This document shows, piece by piece, positions 22,873 through 33,610 of a stretch of 64,000 bases of DNA. Source of the stretch: an uncultured bacterium (GTDB lineage Bacteria; Cyanobacteriota; Vampirovibrionia; Gastranaerophilales; Gastranaerophilaceae); NCBI GenBank assembly GCA_902775025.1, contig CACYKP010000006.1:1-64000 (forward strand), written 5' to 3'. Position 1 is the first letter of the stretch. Each line of letters begins with the position of its first letter. The notes below the pieces were generated by a model. That model did not search any database. It was not told where the DNA came from and saw only the letters and a program-made list of their open reading frames with translations. A program made the translations under genes and the position numbers.

Positions 22873-25800
22873 CTAATCTCTTAGTTTTACGCCAGTAACT
22901 TTTGAGATACCTTTTTCTTTTTGCGTAACACCAATTGTACGATGAGCTGCTTCAATCATCGGTTTTCTGTGACTTACAACTATAAATTGTGTAGTTTCAG
23001 ACTGAGACTGAACAATATGGGCAAGTTTTTCAACATTTATACCGTCTAAACTTGCATCAACCTCATCAAACGCATAGAAAGGAGCAGGCATGTATTTTTG
23101 GATAGAAAATACAAACGCTAATGCCGTCAATGCTTTTTCACCGCCTGACATACCTGCCAGACGCTGTTTCTTCTTATCTCTCGGCTGGGCCTCAATATCC
23201 AAACCGCCTTCAAATGGTTTTTCCTCATTTTCCAGCACAAGAGTACCTTCACCGTCTGACAATTTATGGAAAATATCCTTAAAGTTTTCATTAAGAGCAT
23301 TATAAGTTTTTAAGAAGGTTTCTTTCTTTAAGTCTTCATACCCTTTCATTCTCTCTAAAATTTGCTCTCTTTCTTTTGATAAAGTATCAATCTGCCCTTG
23401 AAGTTCTGCCTGACGAGCAGAAACAGCTTCATAATCCTCCAGTGCTTTCATATTTACGGCACCTAACTCATCCATACGTTTTTGAAGCCTTTGGATTTTA
23501 TTTGTTATCTCATCTATTGACATCTCTATAGGAGTTAACTCATCAGTATTTACTCCTGCTTCCGCCAAAGCTTTTCTTGTTTCTTCGAACTGCGGTTCAA
23601 GTTCTCTTCTGCGTGATTTGAAAGATTCTATCTGCTCCGCAATATTTTCAATCTCTTTTAATTGAAGATTTTTCTTTGTCTCTAAATCAACCAAGCTGCT
23701 GTTAATCTCATCTCTTTTTGTAAGCAGCTCCTGAAGTTTATCCGTAATTTCCTTTATCTGTACCTCTAAAACTTCAAGTTCAGAATTCAGTCCCTTAATC
23801 TCCTCTGCAAATTTTGCCTTGTCTAAAGCAAGTTCTCTATTTGCTTCTAATGCACCTGAAATAGTTTCGTTATGAGTTTTTATAGTAGTTTTATAAAACT
23901 CTATCATATTTCTCAAACCGTCAATCTCATTATTTGCATCTGCTTTATTTTTTTCATAACGTTTAATTTCTGCTTCAACACCTGCAGTCTTTTCTTTTAA
24001 TTCTTTTAAGTCTGTATCGTTCATCAGCTTTTCTATTTCCTGAATAGCCGATTGAACTTCTGTCATTTTATCGGATATCTCTATATGTTCTTCTTCCAAC
24101 TTATCTAATGTTTTTTCTATCTTAGATATTTCCGGCTCTGTTATTTTAATAAATTCATTTTTCTCATCTATATTTTTTTGAGTATTTTCAAACATTATAT
24201 TATGAGAATTTAATTCTAACTTCGCTTTACTTAATTCAGTAGTAGATGAAGAATTTTTGCTTCTGACATCTTCCATTTTTGCTTCTAATGTTCTTTGTTT
24301 AGAAATCAAATTAGAGTATTTTGCTTCCAAATCCCTTTGTTTTTTCTTATATGCATCAATTTCCGAATCAGAATTCTGGGCAAACTTTAAACCCGATTTC
24401 TTTACAGAACCACCTGTTATTGAACCTGATTTTTCGAATAAATCACCCGCAAGCGTAACCATACGGTATTTGCCGATAAGTTTATGCGCAGCTTCTCTAT
24501 CTTCTACAACGAGCGTATCTCCAACTGCATAATAGAACGCATTAATATATTCTTCATCAAAATCAATCAAATTTATAGCAAAATCAATTACACCTTTATC
24601 CTTTGGAAGATTTAAACTTTTGGGACATCTTACAATCTTATTAAGAGGAATAAAGGTTACACGTCCAGCACCGCTTGAACGCAAAAGCTCAATACAAGTA
24701 GCCGCAACATGCTCATCATCCACAACAATATTATTCATTCTGCCGCCAACGGCTATCTCTAATGCAGTAGAATACTCTTCATCAACTTGTCCGAGTTTTA
24801 TCAAAGGTGCATGCACACCTCTGATATTTGCACTCATAATTGTTTCAACTCCTCGCCCGAGATTTGCATCTTCGTTAGCTCTTTTTGTTGCCTCAAGTTC
24901 AATTACTTTCTTACTTGCCGCTTGTAAATCATAGCTAATATCCGCAATCTCATTCTTAGTTTTGTCCAGTTCGTTTAATGTATTCTTATAAATAATTTTA
25001 AAATCTTCTACTTCTTTTTCTAACTGTTCAATCATTAACTCTTTGGAAGATTTATTTTCATTATAATTTGTCTTAAATTCATCAAGTTCTTTTAGCTTTT
25101 CTTTTGCTTCTTGTACAGCCTTTTTCTTAATAGAAAGTTCTGATTCTAACGGTGCCTGCTGCTGAATAATCTTTGTTTCTTTATCCTGATATCCTTCAAG
25201 TTCTTTTCTCAATGCGTTACGTTTCGCAAGATGTTTATCTGCAGTTTCGCTCAGACCTGACATATCCCTTAATATCTTATTTAAAACTTCATTCTGCTCT
25301 TGAATATTTTTTTCAATATCAACAATAGCATCTTGTTTTGACTTTATCTTTAGTTCGCTATCCTTTATCTTGCCCTCTTGAACCTCTATACCATTTTTTG
25401 TATTTTCTATTGTTTTTAAATTTGTTTGAATTTGTTTATCAGAATAATCTATAGATGCATTCTTTCTGTCAATTGCACCCTTTATTTCTTCGGCTTTTTG
25501 CTTTAATTCAAGCTGATGTCCTTCACCTTTTTCTTTTATAGTTTCAGAAAGTTTTTCATATTCTTTTTTTATTAATTTTAACCTTTCTTCTAAATCTTTT
25601 GATTTTACCTCTTCTTCTTTTTTCTTTTTTGTAAACTCCAAAATATTTTCATGAGCTTTTTCCAAATTACGTTTTAAATCAAAAAATTTAACAGTACTAA
25701 TCTGACTCTCTAATCCTGTTTTTTCATCTTTAAGCTTTTGATATTTTAAGGCTACTTCCTTTTCTTCTTTTAACTGTTCTAAACGGGTATTTACCTCATT

Positions 25801-26364
25801 TAAAATAAGAGTTGAATTAGTAACACGTTTTTCAACCGTTTCTAGTTCATTTGTAGCTTGTTCTATTCTTCTGTCAAAATCAGCAACACCTGCTATTTCA
25901 TCAACAATTTTACGGCGTTCGCCTGATGTACAATTGGTGATACTCATAACATCACCTTGCATCATAACATTATAACTATTAGGTGTAATATTATATTTTT
26001 CTAAACGAGTAAGAATATCTTCTTTAGTAACAATCTTATCATCCATATAATAAATACTGTTGAACCCTTGAGAAGATTTTCTAATACGCCTTCCGACAGT
26101 AAAATCGCCGTCTTCAGTTTCTCCGAACGTTACTTTTACAAAAGCTTCATTTCTTTTTGTATAAGTTGATATTAAGTGAAAAAGTTTTTCAGCACGAAGG
26201 GTTCTGCTGGACGATAAACCAAGAGCAAACAGAATACTGTCGATAATATTACTTTTACCGGAGCCATTTGGTCCTGAAACAGTAGTAAAGCCTTTAAGCA
26301 AAGGTATTTCAACTTTATTTGCAAACGACTTAAAATTGTCTATTTCCAGCTGTTTTATGTACAT
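22873..26364 (-). CDS. smc: Chromosome segregation protein SMC
   Basis: SMC is the ATPase that organises chromosomes. The 1163 residues show the N-terminal Walker A GPNGSGKSN (about residues 32-40), long coiled coils, the hinge around residues 500-640 (with GGRMNNIVVDD and GRYRMVTLAGD), the returning coil, the signature LAGMSGGEKAL and the Walker B segment YAFDEVDASLD. It reads first in the order smc, scpA, scpB. It starts at ATG 26364 with MYIKQLEIDNFKSF, the usual SMC start. No ribosome site is obvious. Confidence 0.97.
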   Translation of the reverse strand: MYIKQLEIDNFKSFANKVEIPLLKGFTTVSGPNGSGKSNIIDSILFALGLSSSRTLRAEKLFHLISTYTKRNEAFVKVTFGETEDGDFTVGRRIRKSSQGFNSIYYMDDKIVTKEDILTRLEKYNITPNSYNVMMQGDVMSITNCTSGERRKIVDEIAGVADFDRRIEQATNELETVEKRVTNSTLILNEVNTRLEQLKEEKEVALKYQKLKDEKTGLESQISTVKFFDLKRNLEKAHENILEFTKKKKEEEVKSKDLEERLKLIKKEYEKLSETIKEKGEGHQLELKQKAEEIKGAIDRKNASIDYSDKQIQTNLKTIENTKNGIEVQEGKIKDSELKIKSKQDAIVDIEKNIQEQNEVLNKILRDMSGLSETADKHLAKRNALRKELEGYQDKETKIIQQQAPLESELSIKKKAVQEAKEKLKELDEFKTNYNENKSSKELMIEQLEKEVEDFKIIYKNTLNELDKTKNEIADISYDLQAASKKVIELEATKRANEDANLGRGVETIMSANIRGVHAPLIKLGQVDEEYSTALEIAVGGRMNNIVVDDEHVAATCIELLRSSGAGRVTFIPLNKIVRCPKSLNLPKDKGVIDFAINLIDFDEEYINAFYYAVGDTLVVEDREAAHKLIGKYRMVTLAGDLFEKSGSITGGSVKKSGLKFAQNSDSEIDAYKKKQRDLEAKYSNLISKQRTLEAKMEDVRSKNSSSTTELSKAKLELNSHNIMFENTQKNIDEKNEFIKITEPEISKIEKTLDKLEEEHIEISDKMTEVQSAIQEIEKLMNDTDLKELKEKTAGVEAEIKRYEKNKADANNEIDGLRNMIEFYKTTIKTHNETISGALEANRELALDKAKFAEEIKGLNSELEVLEVQIKEITDKLQELLTKRDEINSSLVDLETKKNLQLKEIENIAEQIESFKSRRRELEPQFEETRKALAEAGVNTDELTPIEMSIDEITNKIQRLQKRMDELGAVNMKALEDYEAVSARQAELQGQIDTLSKEREQILERMKGYEDLKKETFLKTYNALNENFKDIFHKLSDGEGTLVLENEEKPFEGGLDIEAQPRDKKKQRLAGMSGGEKALTALAFVFSIQKYMPAPFYAFDEVDASLDGINVEKLAHIVQSQSETTQFIVVSHRKPMIEAAHRTIGVTQKEKGISKVTGVKLRD

Positions 26365-26471
26365 AATTTTCCCTAAAGCTAAATGCCTTAATCTCTTCCC
26401 TAGTATATACTAATTTTATTAAACCTTAAGAAGAAGCTTGTGTCAATGTATTAAGTAGTATTAAGAGCAAT

Positions 26472-26504
26472 AAAAAAGGCTCTGATTAACTCAGAGCCTT
26501 TTTT
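26472..26504 (-). terminator. Terminator of the TpsB/Omp85 gene
   Basis: AAAAAAGGCTCTGA and TCAGAGCCTTTTTT make a perfect 14-base-pair stem with a five-base loop. It lies 14 bases after the transporter gene stop on the minus strand. Confidence 0.9.
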
Positions 26505-26517
26505 ATATCGTAATATA

Positions 26518-28299
26518 TTATAATTTTTGCGGATTTCTTAATGGAATCAATCTGTCTAAGTCTCCGTTAACACTGAAGTAAAATCTTGCAGTACTTTCTC
26601 CGTATTTCTTTTCTCCAAGAGGGAAGCCAACACCAAATGAAGCAGTTAACCAATCTGTAAATGATAAGTATGAGCCAAAACCAACTGATTGTAAGAAACT
26701 CTTTGGATAATTATATACATTACCATTTTCACCAATCCAACCGAAATCATAGAAGATAGCAAGTCTTACACGTTCATCCAACTTTTGAGATATATGATTC
26801 AAGAATGGGAATGGGAACCTGTATTCAACAGTACCGCTTACACCATAATCACCGATTAACTCAGCCGGTTGATAACCTCTTAATGTATATGGACCGCCTA
26901 ATTGGAATTGTTCAGCAGCAAAGAGTTTATTTGGTGAATACATACCGTTAACTCTGACAATACCGGCAGTTCTTGCTGTCAAACGTTGAACACGAGTTGC
27001 ACCGGCAGACACCTTAAAGAATGTTGTATCTTGAGTTGCACCATGTCCATTGCCGCCCATACCAAAGTCAATACCCAAGTTTCCAATCCAACGACCGTAA
27101 TTATCATCAGTCATACCGTAGAATCCTGATCTCCATACATTCAAATTATATGTAGAAAGTCTTTCAGGATTACCTGTATTATTTCTCCAAGATGTATTTG
27201 CATTTACTAAATCATATCCTGTATAGAAGAATAAATCAGACTTAGCAGTTTGAACCAAAGGTTGAGTTAACTTGAAGAAATAACTTTGAGCATTACCTCT
27301 AACACCTAAATTTCTGTACGGTCCTTTCAATCTTACGTGAGAATCATTAAAATCGAATGACAAACGAGTTCCGTAAGAAGAAATCGGTAAACTGTAACCT
27401 GCCATCCAACCAGTAGCACCGTTAGATAAAATTGTACCGCCGTATATCTTGTCTCCAAGACCTGTCAAGTTATGCATACCAAGTAAGAACGATACCCTTT
27501 GAGCACCTGTATAAGAACGACCGTAGTCATCATAAGTTACATCAAAATTAATAGGGAATCTGTCTCGTACGTTTAAAGTGATTGCAGTATTTTCATCTCC
27601 GCCTTTTTGACGTTCTATTTCTGTTTGAACCTGTACATAATCTTCTCTGTTGATTTCTTTCATGGCTCTTTGAAGGTTTTTAGCGTTAAATACATCACCT
27701 TGTCTTAAGCCTGCTTTACCCATAATAATATGCTTCAGGTACCATTCACGAGTCCATTTTTCACCTTCAATATTCATATCGCCGACTTTACTTTCAACGA
27801 TTTTTATTGTTGCAACACCGTCAACAATTCTTTGCGGCGGAACAGTTGCATAAGATGTCAAATAACCTTTTGAACGATATAAATTTGTTACTTTTGAACA
27901 AACTTCAAGAAGTTCATCAAAATAAACATCTTCACCCAAAACCTCTAGTGCAAGGTTTTGAAGATCTGATTCTTTAATATCTTTTACAGTATTTCCTTCA
28001 AAAACTATTTTTTCCAGCATAAAGTGGGGATTATAAATCGAACCCTCTCTTGCATAATTTTCTTCTACTGTAGCATCATAAATTTGTTCGTCTTTTGTAA
28101 CATCATCTAATGATTGTACATAACTCTTATCTATTTGCTGATAATTTGCATTAAGTGCATCTGTTGTATTATATGCACCGGGGTTATATCCGCCCAATTT
28201 TGATGCTTGACTTGCATCAATCGGAAAAACATCCGCTTGAGCTTGAGACATAGATAAAAAACAAAAAACTGCGATTAAATAACTTAAGTGTTTTTTCAT
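26518..28299 (-). CDS. Omp85-superfamily outer-membrane transporter (TpsB/ShlB-FhaC-like)
   Basis: This two-partner-secretion-type pore begins with a signal peptide (MKKHLSYLIAVFCFLSMSQAQA). A POTRA domain follows (FMLEKIVFEGNTV to GYLTSYATVPPQRIVDGVATIKIVESKVGDM), then a second POTRA-like part and a C-terminal 16-strand barrel with the FQLGGPYTLRGYQP motif (conserved LRGY of barrel loop 6). The 593 residues fit the ShlB/FhaC class. It marks the organism as having an outer membrane. The start is moved to ATG 28299 to match the signal peptide. No TpsA partner is seen beside it, so the substrate may be encoded elsewhere. Confidence 0.88.
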   Translation of the reverse strand: MKKHLSYLIAVFCFLSMSQAQADVFPIDASQASKLGGYNPGAYNTTDALNANYQQIDKSYVQSLDDVTKDEQIYDATVEENYAREGSIYNPHFMLEKIVFEGNTVKDIKESDLQNLALEVLGEDVYFDELLEVCSKVTNLYRSKGYLTSYATVPPQRIVDGVATIKIVESKVGDMNIEGEKWTREWYLKHIIMGKAGLRQGDVFNAKNLQRAMKEINREDYVQVQTEIERQKGGDENTAITLNVRDRFPINFDVTYDDYGRSYTGAQRVSFLLGMHNLTGLGDKIYGGTILSNGATGWMAGYSLPISSYGTRLSFDFNDSHVRLKGPYRNLGVRGNAQSYFFKLTQPLVQTAKSDLFFYTGYDLVNANTSWRNNTGNPERLSTYNLNVWRSGFYGMTDDNYGRWIGNLGIDFGMGGNGHGATQDTTFFKVSAGATRVQRLTARTAGIVRVNGMYSPNKLFAAEQFQLGGPYTLRGYQPAELIGDYGVSGTVEYRFPFPFLNHISQKLDERVRLAIFYDFGWIGENGNVYNYPKSFLQSVGFGSYLSFTDWLTASFGVGFPLGEKKYGESTARFYFSVNGDLDRLIPLRNPQKL

Positions 28300-28553
28300 A
28301 GTTCCATTTTTCCTAATTTCTTGTTGTTTTGGGTTAAACTCTTGTCGTACATGCAACATTATATTTTAAATAAAATCTCTAAACAAATTTAATTGCGCAT
28401 TTGTAACGAAATATTAACTACCCTCTTTTTTATTCTAACTCATTTATTAACATTTGTAAAGATATTTATATACTATGGTTATAAACCGGCTTAAACGTGG
28501 AAATATTAAGTATATAGACATTTTACAAAAATTTACAGATTAAGGAGTTAGGA

Positions 28554-28871
28554 TTGATTCAGGTTCTTGGAAGCATTTCCAATAATTATATTGATGGCGA
28601 ATATCTCAGAATTATTCAGGAGTTAAGAAGGCTTGGACTGCAGCCGACAGGCAACAAAGCAAATGATGCTCAAAGGTTAGCGCAAGCAAAAGCAGAACTT
28701 GTACAAAAAATACATAAAAAAGAGGAAGAGACAAACGAAAATCATTCACTTGGAGTACAAGTTATTAATTCTGTCGATGAAACATACTACACAGAACACT
28801 CTCAATTAGAAACACAAAGGCTTGGCGCTATGACTATTGCCGAATTAAACAGGATATATTTTGGTTTGTAA
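28554..28871 (+). CDS. Small conserved-looking protein, function unknown
   Basis: This 105-residue soluble protein is not one I recognise. The N-terminal half (YLRIIQELRRLGLQPTGNKANDAQRLAQAKAELVQKIH) looks like a helical hairpin, and the C-terminal half is acidic. The start is TTG at 28554, supported by AAGGAG six bases before it. It is divergent from the outer-membrane transporter and 111 bases upstream of ftsH. Confidence 0.6.
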   Translation: MIQVLGSISNNYIDGEYLRIIQELRRLGLQPTGNKANDAQRLAQAKAELVQKIHKKEEETNENHSLGVQVINSVDETYYTEHSQLETQRLGAMTIAELNRIYFGL

Positions 28872-28982
28872 CCTTAAATTTTACAATAATAATATTTATT
28901 TACTTAACATTCACTTACTCTCTTATTTACGGCTGTGTTATTTTCTGTTATAATCTACTAGACAGTTTTAAGAGGGAGAAAA

Positions 28983-30905
28983 ATGAACAAAAATCAATCA
29001 ATTGGAATGTACGTGATACTGGGCATTATGGTACTTGCATTTATTTCAATGCTTTTTACAGGCCCTACTTCAAGCACAGAAGAACTTTCATATACTGCGT
29101 TTATGCAAAAAGTTGAAAATAAAGAAATTAAAAGTGTTGAGCTTGGTAAAGATGCTTTAATCGCACTTCCTATAAAACAACCGGAAGCAAAACAGCAAAC
29201 AAATGCTATTTTAGGAGAAGTTAAACCGCCAAAATTGCAATACAAAGTTATTATCCCCGAAAATGCGGATGTTTTACCAAAACTCGAAGCTAACAATATT
29301 GAAGTAAATGCAACAAAATCAGGAGAATCCGGTTCAATATTTGGTTTGGGTTCTTCACTTATTACTATATTACTTGTCTTTGGATTTATTTTATTAATAA
29401 TCAAATCCATCCAAGCCGGCGGCGCTCAAGCAATGTCGTTTGGAAAAAGCAGAGCAAAAATGCTTATGGACAACAAAGTTAAAACAACATTTAATGATGT
29501 TGCCGGTATTGATGAAGAAAGAAAAGAGCTTGAAGAAATAGTTGACTTTCTAAAACATAGCGATAAATATGTGAAACTGGGGGCAAAAATTCCAAAAGGA
29601 GTCCTGCTGGTTGGAGCACCGGGAACAGGTAAAACATTAATGGCAAAAGCAGTTGCCGGTGAAGCAAAAGTTCCTTTCTTCTCAATTAGCGGTTCAGACT
29701 TTGTCGAAATGTTCGTTGGTGTAGGTGCATCTCGTGTTCGTGATTTATTTGAACAAGCAAAAAAACATCAGCCTTGTATTGTATTTATTGACGAAATCGA
29801 TGCTGTAGGACGTCAAAGGGGAGCAGGTTTAGGTGGTGGACATGATGAAAGAGAACAAACTCTTAATCAATTGCTTGTGGAAATGGATGGTTTTGATGAA
29901 AACACTAATATTATAATATTGGCAGCTACTAACAGACCTGACATATTAGATAACGCTCTTTTAAGACCCGGAAGATTTGACAGACAAATTGTTATTAATA
30001 AGCCTGATGTATTAGGCAGAGAACAAATATTAAATGTACACGCTAAAAACAAACCGCTTTCAAAAGAAGTTGACCTAAAAACTTTAGCAAAAAGAACTCC
30101 CGGATTTACCGGTGCAGATTTATCCAATTTATTAAATGAAGCTGCGCTTCTTGCAGCTCGCCACGATAAATCTGAAATTGAAATGCCTGATTTAGAAGAA
30201 GCTATTGATAAAGTAATGGCAGGACCTGAAAAGAAAAGCAGAATTATATCAGACGAAGAAAAAGAAAATACCGCATACCACGAAGTAGGACACGCACTTC
30301 TTGCAAAACTTCTTAAAGATTGTGATCCTTTACATAAAGTTTCCATTATTCCAAGAGGAATGGCACTTGGGATTACGCTGACACTACCTGAAAAAGATCA
30401 TTTAACAATGAGAAAAAATCAACTGTTAGATAGAATTACAATGATTCTTGGCGGTCGTGTTGCGGAAGAAATAATATATGGCAAAGACAACATTACAACA
30501 GGTGCGTCAAACGACTTGGAAAAAGTTTCAGCTCTTGCTAAAAGCATGGTAACAACTTACGGTATGAGCGACAAAATGGGAAATATGGCATACGGAAAAG
30601 AACAAGAGCATGTATTTATGGGAAGGAACTTTGGAAACACAAGAGACTTCTCTGAAGAAATTGCCGCTGATATAGATAAAGAAGTTAAGAAAATTATTGA
30701 TACTCAGTATGAACTTGCTAAAGATTTATTAACAGAAAACAAAGACATGCTTGAGTATATTGCAAAAGAACTTCTTGAAAAAGAAACACTAGACGAAAAA
30801 GAATTTGACAATTTAATGAATAACGTTCGTAAAATCCGCAACGGGGAAACAATTGAAACATCTGAGGAATTAAACGCTGAAGAAGGAGAGCAAAATAATG
30901 GATAG
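28983..30905 (+). CDS. ftsH: ATP-dependent zinc metalloprotease FtsH
   Basis: FtsH is a membrane-bound AAA+ protease that degrades misfolded membrane and short-lived proteins. In order: a first membrane helix (residues 5-24), a periplasmic part with [21 protein letters not shown], a second membrane helix (about 120-140), an AAA domain with Walker A GAPGTGKT and Walker [15 protein letters not shown], and the protease zinc site HEVGH. The 640 residues are standard. GAGGGAGA precedes ATG 28983. The stop overlaps the start of the next membrane protein gene by eight bases. Confidence 0.97.
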   Translation: MNKNQSIGMYVILGIMVLAFISMLFTGPTSSTEELSYTAFMQKVENKEIKSVELGKDALIALPIKQPEAKQQTNAILGEVKPPKLQYKVIIPENADVLPKLEANNIEVNATKSGESGSIFGLGSSLITILLVFGFILLIIKSIQAGGAQAMSFGKSRAKMLMDNKVKTTFNDVAGIDEERKELEEIVDFLKHSDKYVKLGAKIPKGVLLVGAPGTGKTLMAKAVAGEAKVPFFSISGSDFVEMFVGVGASRVRDLFEQAKKHQPCIVFIDEIDAVGRQRGAGLGGGHDEREQTLNQLLVEMDGFDENTNIIILAATNRPDILDNALLRPGRFDRQIVINKPDVLGREQILNVHAKNKPLSKEVDLKTLAKRTPGFTGADLSNLLNEAALLAARHDKSEIEMPDLEEAIDKVMAGPEKKSRIISDEEKENTAYHEVGHALLAKLLKDCDPLHKVSIIPRGMALGITLTLPEKDHLTMRKNQLLDRITMILGGRVAEEIIYGKDNITTGASNDLEKVSALAKSMVTTYGMSDKMGNMAYGKEQEHVFMGRNFGNTRDFSEEIAADIDKEVKKIIDTQYELAKDLLTENKDMLEYIAKELLEKETLDEKEFDNLMNNVRKIRNGETIETSEELNAEEGEQNNG

Positions 30906-31386
30906 AGATTACATTGTGTTCCAAGAGTACAAAATGTACACAGATCAAAAAGAAAATTTTATAGAAAGAAACTTTAAAACTAACAGGTTTTATATGCTTG
31001 CAGTTATTGGTTTGATACTTATCATGATTTATACAAATAATATTATTTTCTTACATAAATGCTCTGCTACTCTTATCTTTGCATTCTTCGGTATTGCTGT
31101 CAGTTCTTTGTGGTGGATGAACGTAGATTCATATAATACGCTCATTAGAATTAAATACGCAAATGTCATAGAAAAAATTGAAGAAAAACTGCCAATTCGT
31201 CCATTCACGGATGAAAGAAAAGAAATAGAAAATTATAGAAACAAAAAAATATTCTTGTTTTCTGATATTCAAAAATTTATATCTATTGTAGCAACTCTTT
31301 TCTTCTTTGCAATTATGGTAAGTGAGATTTCACCTATTATAGCAACTTTACTTGATAAAATAATTAGCTTGAAAAATGGTATATAA
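30898..31386 (+). CDS. Probable RipA-family octameric membrane protein
   Basis: The 162-residue protein has two closely spaced membrane helices ([21 protein letters not shown] and [20 protein letters not shown]) and a third near the end. The segment [34 protein letters not shown] resembles the RipA-family octameric membrane proteins, where WW and the IEEKLP motif recur. It starts inside the ftsH stop, implying coupled translation. A functional tie to FtsH is inferred from that overlap only. Confidence 0.65.
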   Translation: MDRDYIVFQEYKMYTDQKENFIERNFKTNRFYMLAVIGLILIMIYTNNIIFLHKCSATLIFAFFGIAVSSLWWMNVDSYNTLIRIKYANVIEKIEEKLPIRPFTDERKEIENYRNKKIFLFSDIQKFISIVATLFFFAIMVSEISPIIATLLDKIISLKNGI

Positions 31387-31400
31387 TTAAAGGTTAAAGT

Positions 31401-32024
31401 ATGAAAAATAAAGAATACAGCATTGCAATTAATTGGAATTATATAGGAATATCTGTAGTGGTATTAGCTATACTTACGGTTTGTGTATTGTATCTGCCGA
31501 CAATGAGAGAAATTGATACAGCTATTCTTAAATCGGTGAGATTGGCTCTTTCACCGTTCCCAAGTTATATTCCGGCTTTTGTATGTTCTTTTGGCAGCGC
31601 ATACCATTTTTTGTGGCCACAAATAACTGCTGCATGTGTTCTTATTTCCCACAGATTATTCCTAAAAGCCTTTATGCTTATTCTATTTTCACACGTTGCA
31701 TACTTCCTTAAAGAATTAATGAAAGATTTTGTTTGCAGAACTCGTCCTGATGGCTGTGATACTAACTCTTTCAGCTTTCCCTCCGGACATTGCACACTTG
31801 CAATGTGCTTTTTCGGAATAATAATATATTTGATTCATTGTTACGTTAGAAGCGATTTTTGGAGAAACTTCCTTATAATATTTTTCGGATTATGGATTTT
31901 TATGATAAGCATATCAAGAATGTGGCTAGGTGCTCACTTCTTAAGCGATGTTCTTGCCGGTCTATTCCTAGGCTTTATTTTAGTAAATTTATTTATTATT
32001 ATAGATAAATCTATAAGCCGATAA
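31401..32024 (+). CDS. PAP2-family membrane phosphatase
   Basis: A type-2 phosphatidic acid phosphatase-like lipid phosphatase with about six membrane helices in 207 residues. The three catalytic motifs are present: KDFVCRTRP (KxxxxxxRP), PSGH and SRMWLGAHFLSD (SRxxxxxHxxxD). Likely substrates are undecaprenyl pyrophosphate, phosphatidic acid or lipid A; the sequence does not decide which. It follows the RipA-like gene by 14 bases with an AAAGG site, so it is probably in the ftsH operon. Confidence 0.88.
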   Translation: MKNKEYSIAINWNYIGISVVVLAILTVCVLYLPTMREIDTAILKSVRLALSPFPSYIPAFVCSFGSAYHFLWPQITAACVLISHRLFLKAFMLILFSHVAYFLKELMKDFVCRTRPDGCDTNSFSFPSGHCTLAMCFFGIIIYLIHCYVRSDFWRNFLIIFFGLWIFMISISRMWLGAHFLSDVLAGLFLGFILVNLFIIIDKSISR

Positions 32025-32034
32025 TAAAATCTAT

Positions 32035-33117
32035 TTAATTTTTTAAAGCAAATTCGACATCTAAAGTAGTAAGTTTGACTTCCGTAACAGTCTTTTTGCC
32101 GTTTGGCACTACAAAAATTATTCTGTCAGAAGTTGCCTTTTTATCCTTTTTCATAATCTCCACAATTTTTTCTACAGGGTATTTTTTGTCTAAAGGTTTA
32201 AAGCTGTATTTATCCAACAAATCTAATGACAACTTATAATAAGAATAATTTATATATTCGTGTTTGTATGCCCACTCAATTATAAAGAACATACCATACG
32301 CAACCGCCTCACCATGAGTATACTTTTTATATTTGGTGATTGTTTCCAGAGCGTGTCCAAAAGTATGACCAAAGTTTAAAACTTTTCTTAAACCGCCTTC
32401 TTTTTCATCTTGGCTGACAACTGCTATCTTTAGATTTAAGCAATATTCAATCAGTCTTATAAGCGTCAAAGGTTCTCTTTGAAGAATTTTTTCGCAACTT
32501 AATGTTAAAAATTCAAATAAGAAAAGAGGAATGTTATATTTGCAGCTATCTTCTATAAAAGCGTATTTTAAAACCTCACCCAGACCTGACATATATTGTT
32601 TTTTATCTAAGGTTTCAAAAAAGTTTATATTTATAAAAACTTTCTTTGGCTGATAGAATGTTCCGACTATATTTTTACCTGCCGGTAAATCAATAGCTGT
32701 TTTACCGCCGACTGAAGAATCAACAGCGGATAAAAGCGTTGTAGGAATTTGTATAAAATCAATTCCCCTCATATATGTTGATGCTGCAAATCCAGCTATA
32801 TCACCAATAACACCTCCGCCGACAGCTATGATTACATCTTTTCTGGTAAGCCCCATCTCAAAAGCACGGTTAATTATTTTTAAATAATTTTTGTAATTCT
32901 TTTCTTTCTCTCCGTCGGGCAAAATATATATCTCATCATCAGAAAAATTTAGTTCCGAAGAATAAAGTTTATAAACTTTTTTTGACATAACAACTAGGCG
33001 TTTTTGCCCTTTTGTATATTCAAATATTTCCTGATTTAATCTTACAAATGCCGAATCGGAAATATCTATTAAATATTCTTTATTTTCGCTAATTTGAACT
33101 TTTAATACCTGACGCAT
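32035..33117 (-). CDS. aroB: 3-dehydroquinate synthase
   Basis: AroB converts DAHP to 3-dehydroquinate in the shikimate pathway, with NAD and a divalent metal. The 360 residues contain GGGVIGDIAGFAAS (NAD-binding), SVGGKTAID and the metal-ligand segment NFGHTFGHALE. It overlaps aroK by 29 bases and is the last gene of aroC-aroK-aroB. Confidence 0.95.
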   Translation of the reverse strand: MRQVLKVQISENKEYLIDISDSAFVRLNQEIFEYTKGQKRLVVMSKKVYKLYSSELNFSDDEIYILPDGEKEKNYKNYLKIINRAFEMGLTRKDVIIAVGGGVIGDIAGFAASTYMRGIDFIQIPTTLLSAVDSSVGGKTAIDLPAGKNIVGTFYQPKKVFININFFETLDKKQYMSGLGEVLKYAFIEDSCKYNIPLFLFEFLTLSCEKILQREPLTLIRLIEYCLNLKIAVVSQDEKEGGLRKVLNFGHTFGHALETITKYKKYTHGEAVAYGMFFIIEWAYKHEYINYSYYKLSLDLLDKYSFKPLDKKYPVEKIVEIMKKDKKATSDRIIFVVPNGKKTVTEVKLTTLDVEFALKN

Positions 33118-33610
33118 TCAGTATAAACCTTATTATTTCATCTTCATTCATTTCACTTGTATCTATCGTAAAATGTGCTTTCTTATAATTATCTTCACGT
33201 TTTAAAAGAAGATTTTCCAATACTTGTCTCGGATTTTCATTTTGAAGGAGAGGTCTTGTTCTATCCTTTGATATTCTATAATATAATATATCAAGATTTG
33301 ATTTCAAATAAAAAACTTTTCCAAATTTTAAAAGTGTAGCTCTGTTATTTGGATTTTCAAAAGCTCCCCCGCCTATTGAGATTATTTTATTATTTCCTGT
33401 ACAAATCATTTGAATTGCATCATATTCCAATTTTCTAAAATAATCCTCAGAATATTTTTTAAAAATTTCTGTAACAGATAACCCCTGAGTTTTTTCAATC
33501 AAAGAATCAGTATCGATAAGTGTATAATTTGGCAGTTTTAAAGCTAACAAATTCCCAATTGTTGTTTTTCCGCTTGCAGGCATCCCTACAAGTATTAAAT
33601 TATTAGGCAT
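33089..33610 (-). CDS. aroK: Shikimate kinase
   Basis: This kinase phosphorylates shikimate. The 173 residues show the P-loop GMPASGKTTIG (residues 8-18), the substrate-binding DTDSLIE and the GGGAFENPNN segment that replaces the usual GGG-x-V/A-x6-R, plus the lid region RPLLQ. It overlaps aroC by eight bases and aroB by 29 bases, so translation of all three is coupled. Confidence 0.95.
   Translation of the reverse strand: MPNNLILVGMPASGKTTIGNLLALKLPNYTLIDTDSLIEKTQGLSVTEIFKKYSEDYFRKLEYDAIQMICTGNNKIISIGGGAFENPNNRATLLKFGKVFYLKSNLDILYYRISKDRTRPLLQNENPRQVLENLLLKREDNYKKAHFTIDTSEMNEDEIIRFILNASGIKSSN

Noticed and set aside
26518-28299. BamA as the identity of the Omp85 protein
   Set aside because: BamA usually has five POTRA domains and about 750-800 residues. 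This protein has about two and 593 residues, so the TpsB type fits better, though an unusual Omp85 cannot be excluded.
28994-30346. Long minus-strand frames inside ftsH
   Set aside because: They are antisense shadows of a highly conserved gene and lack ribosome sites.
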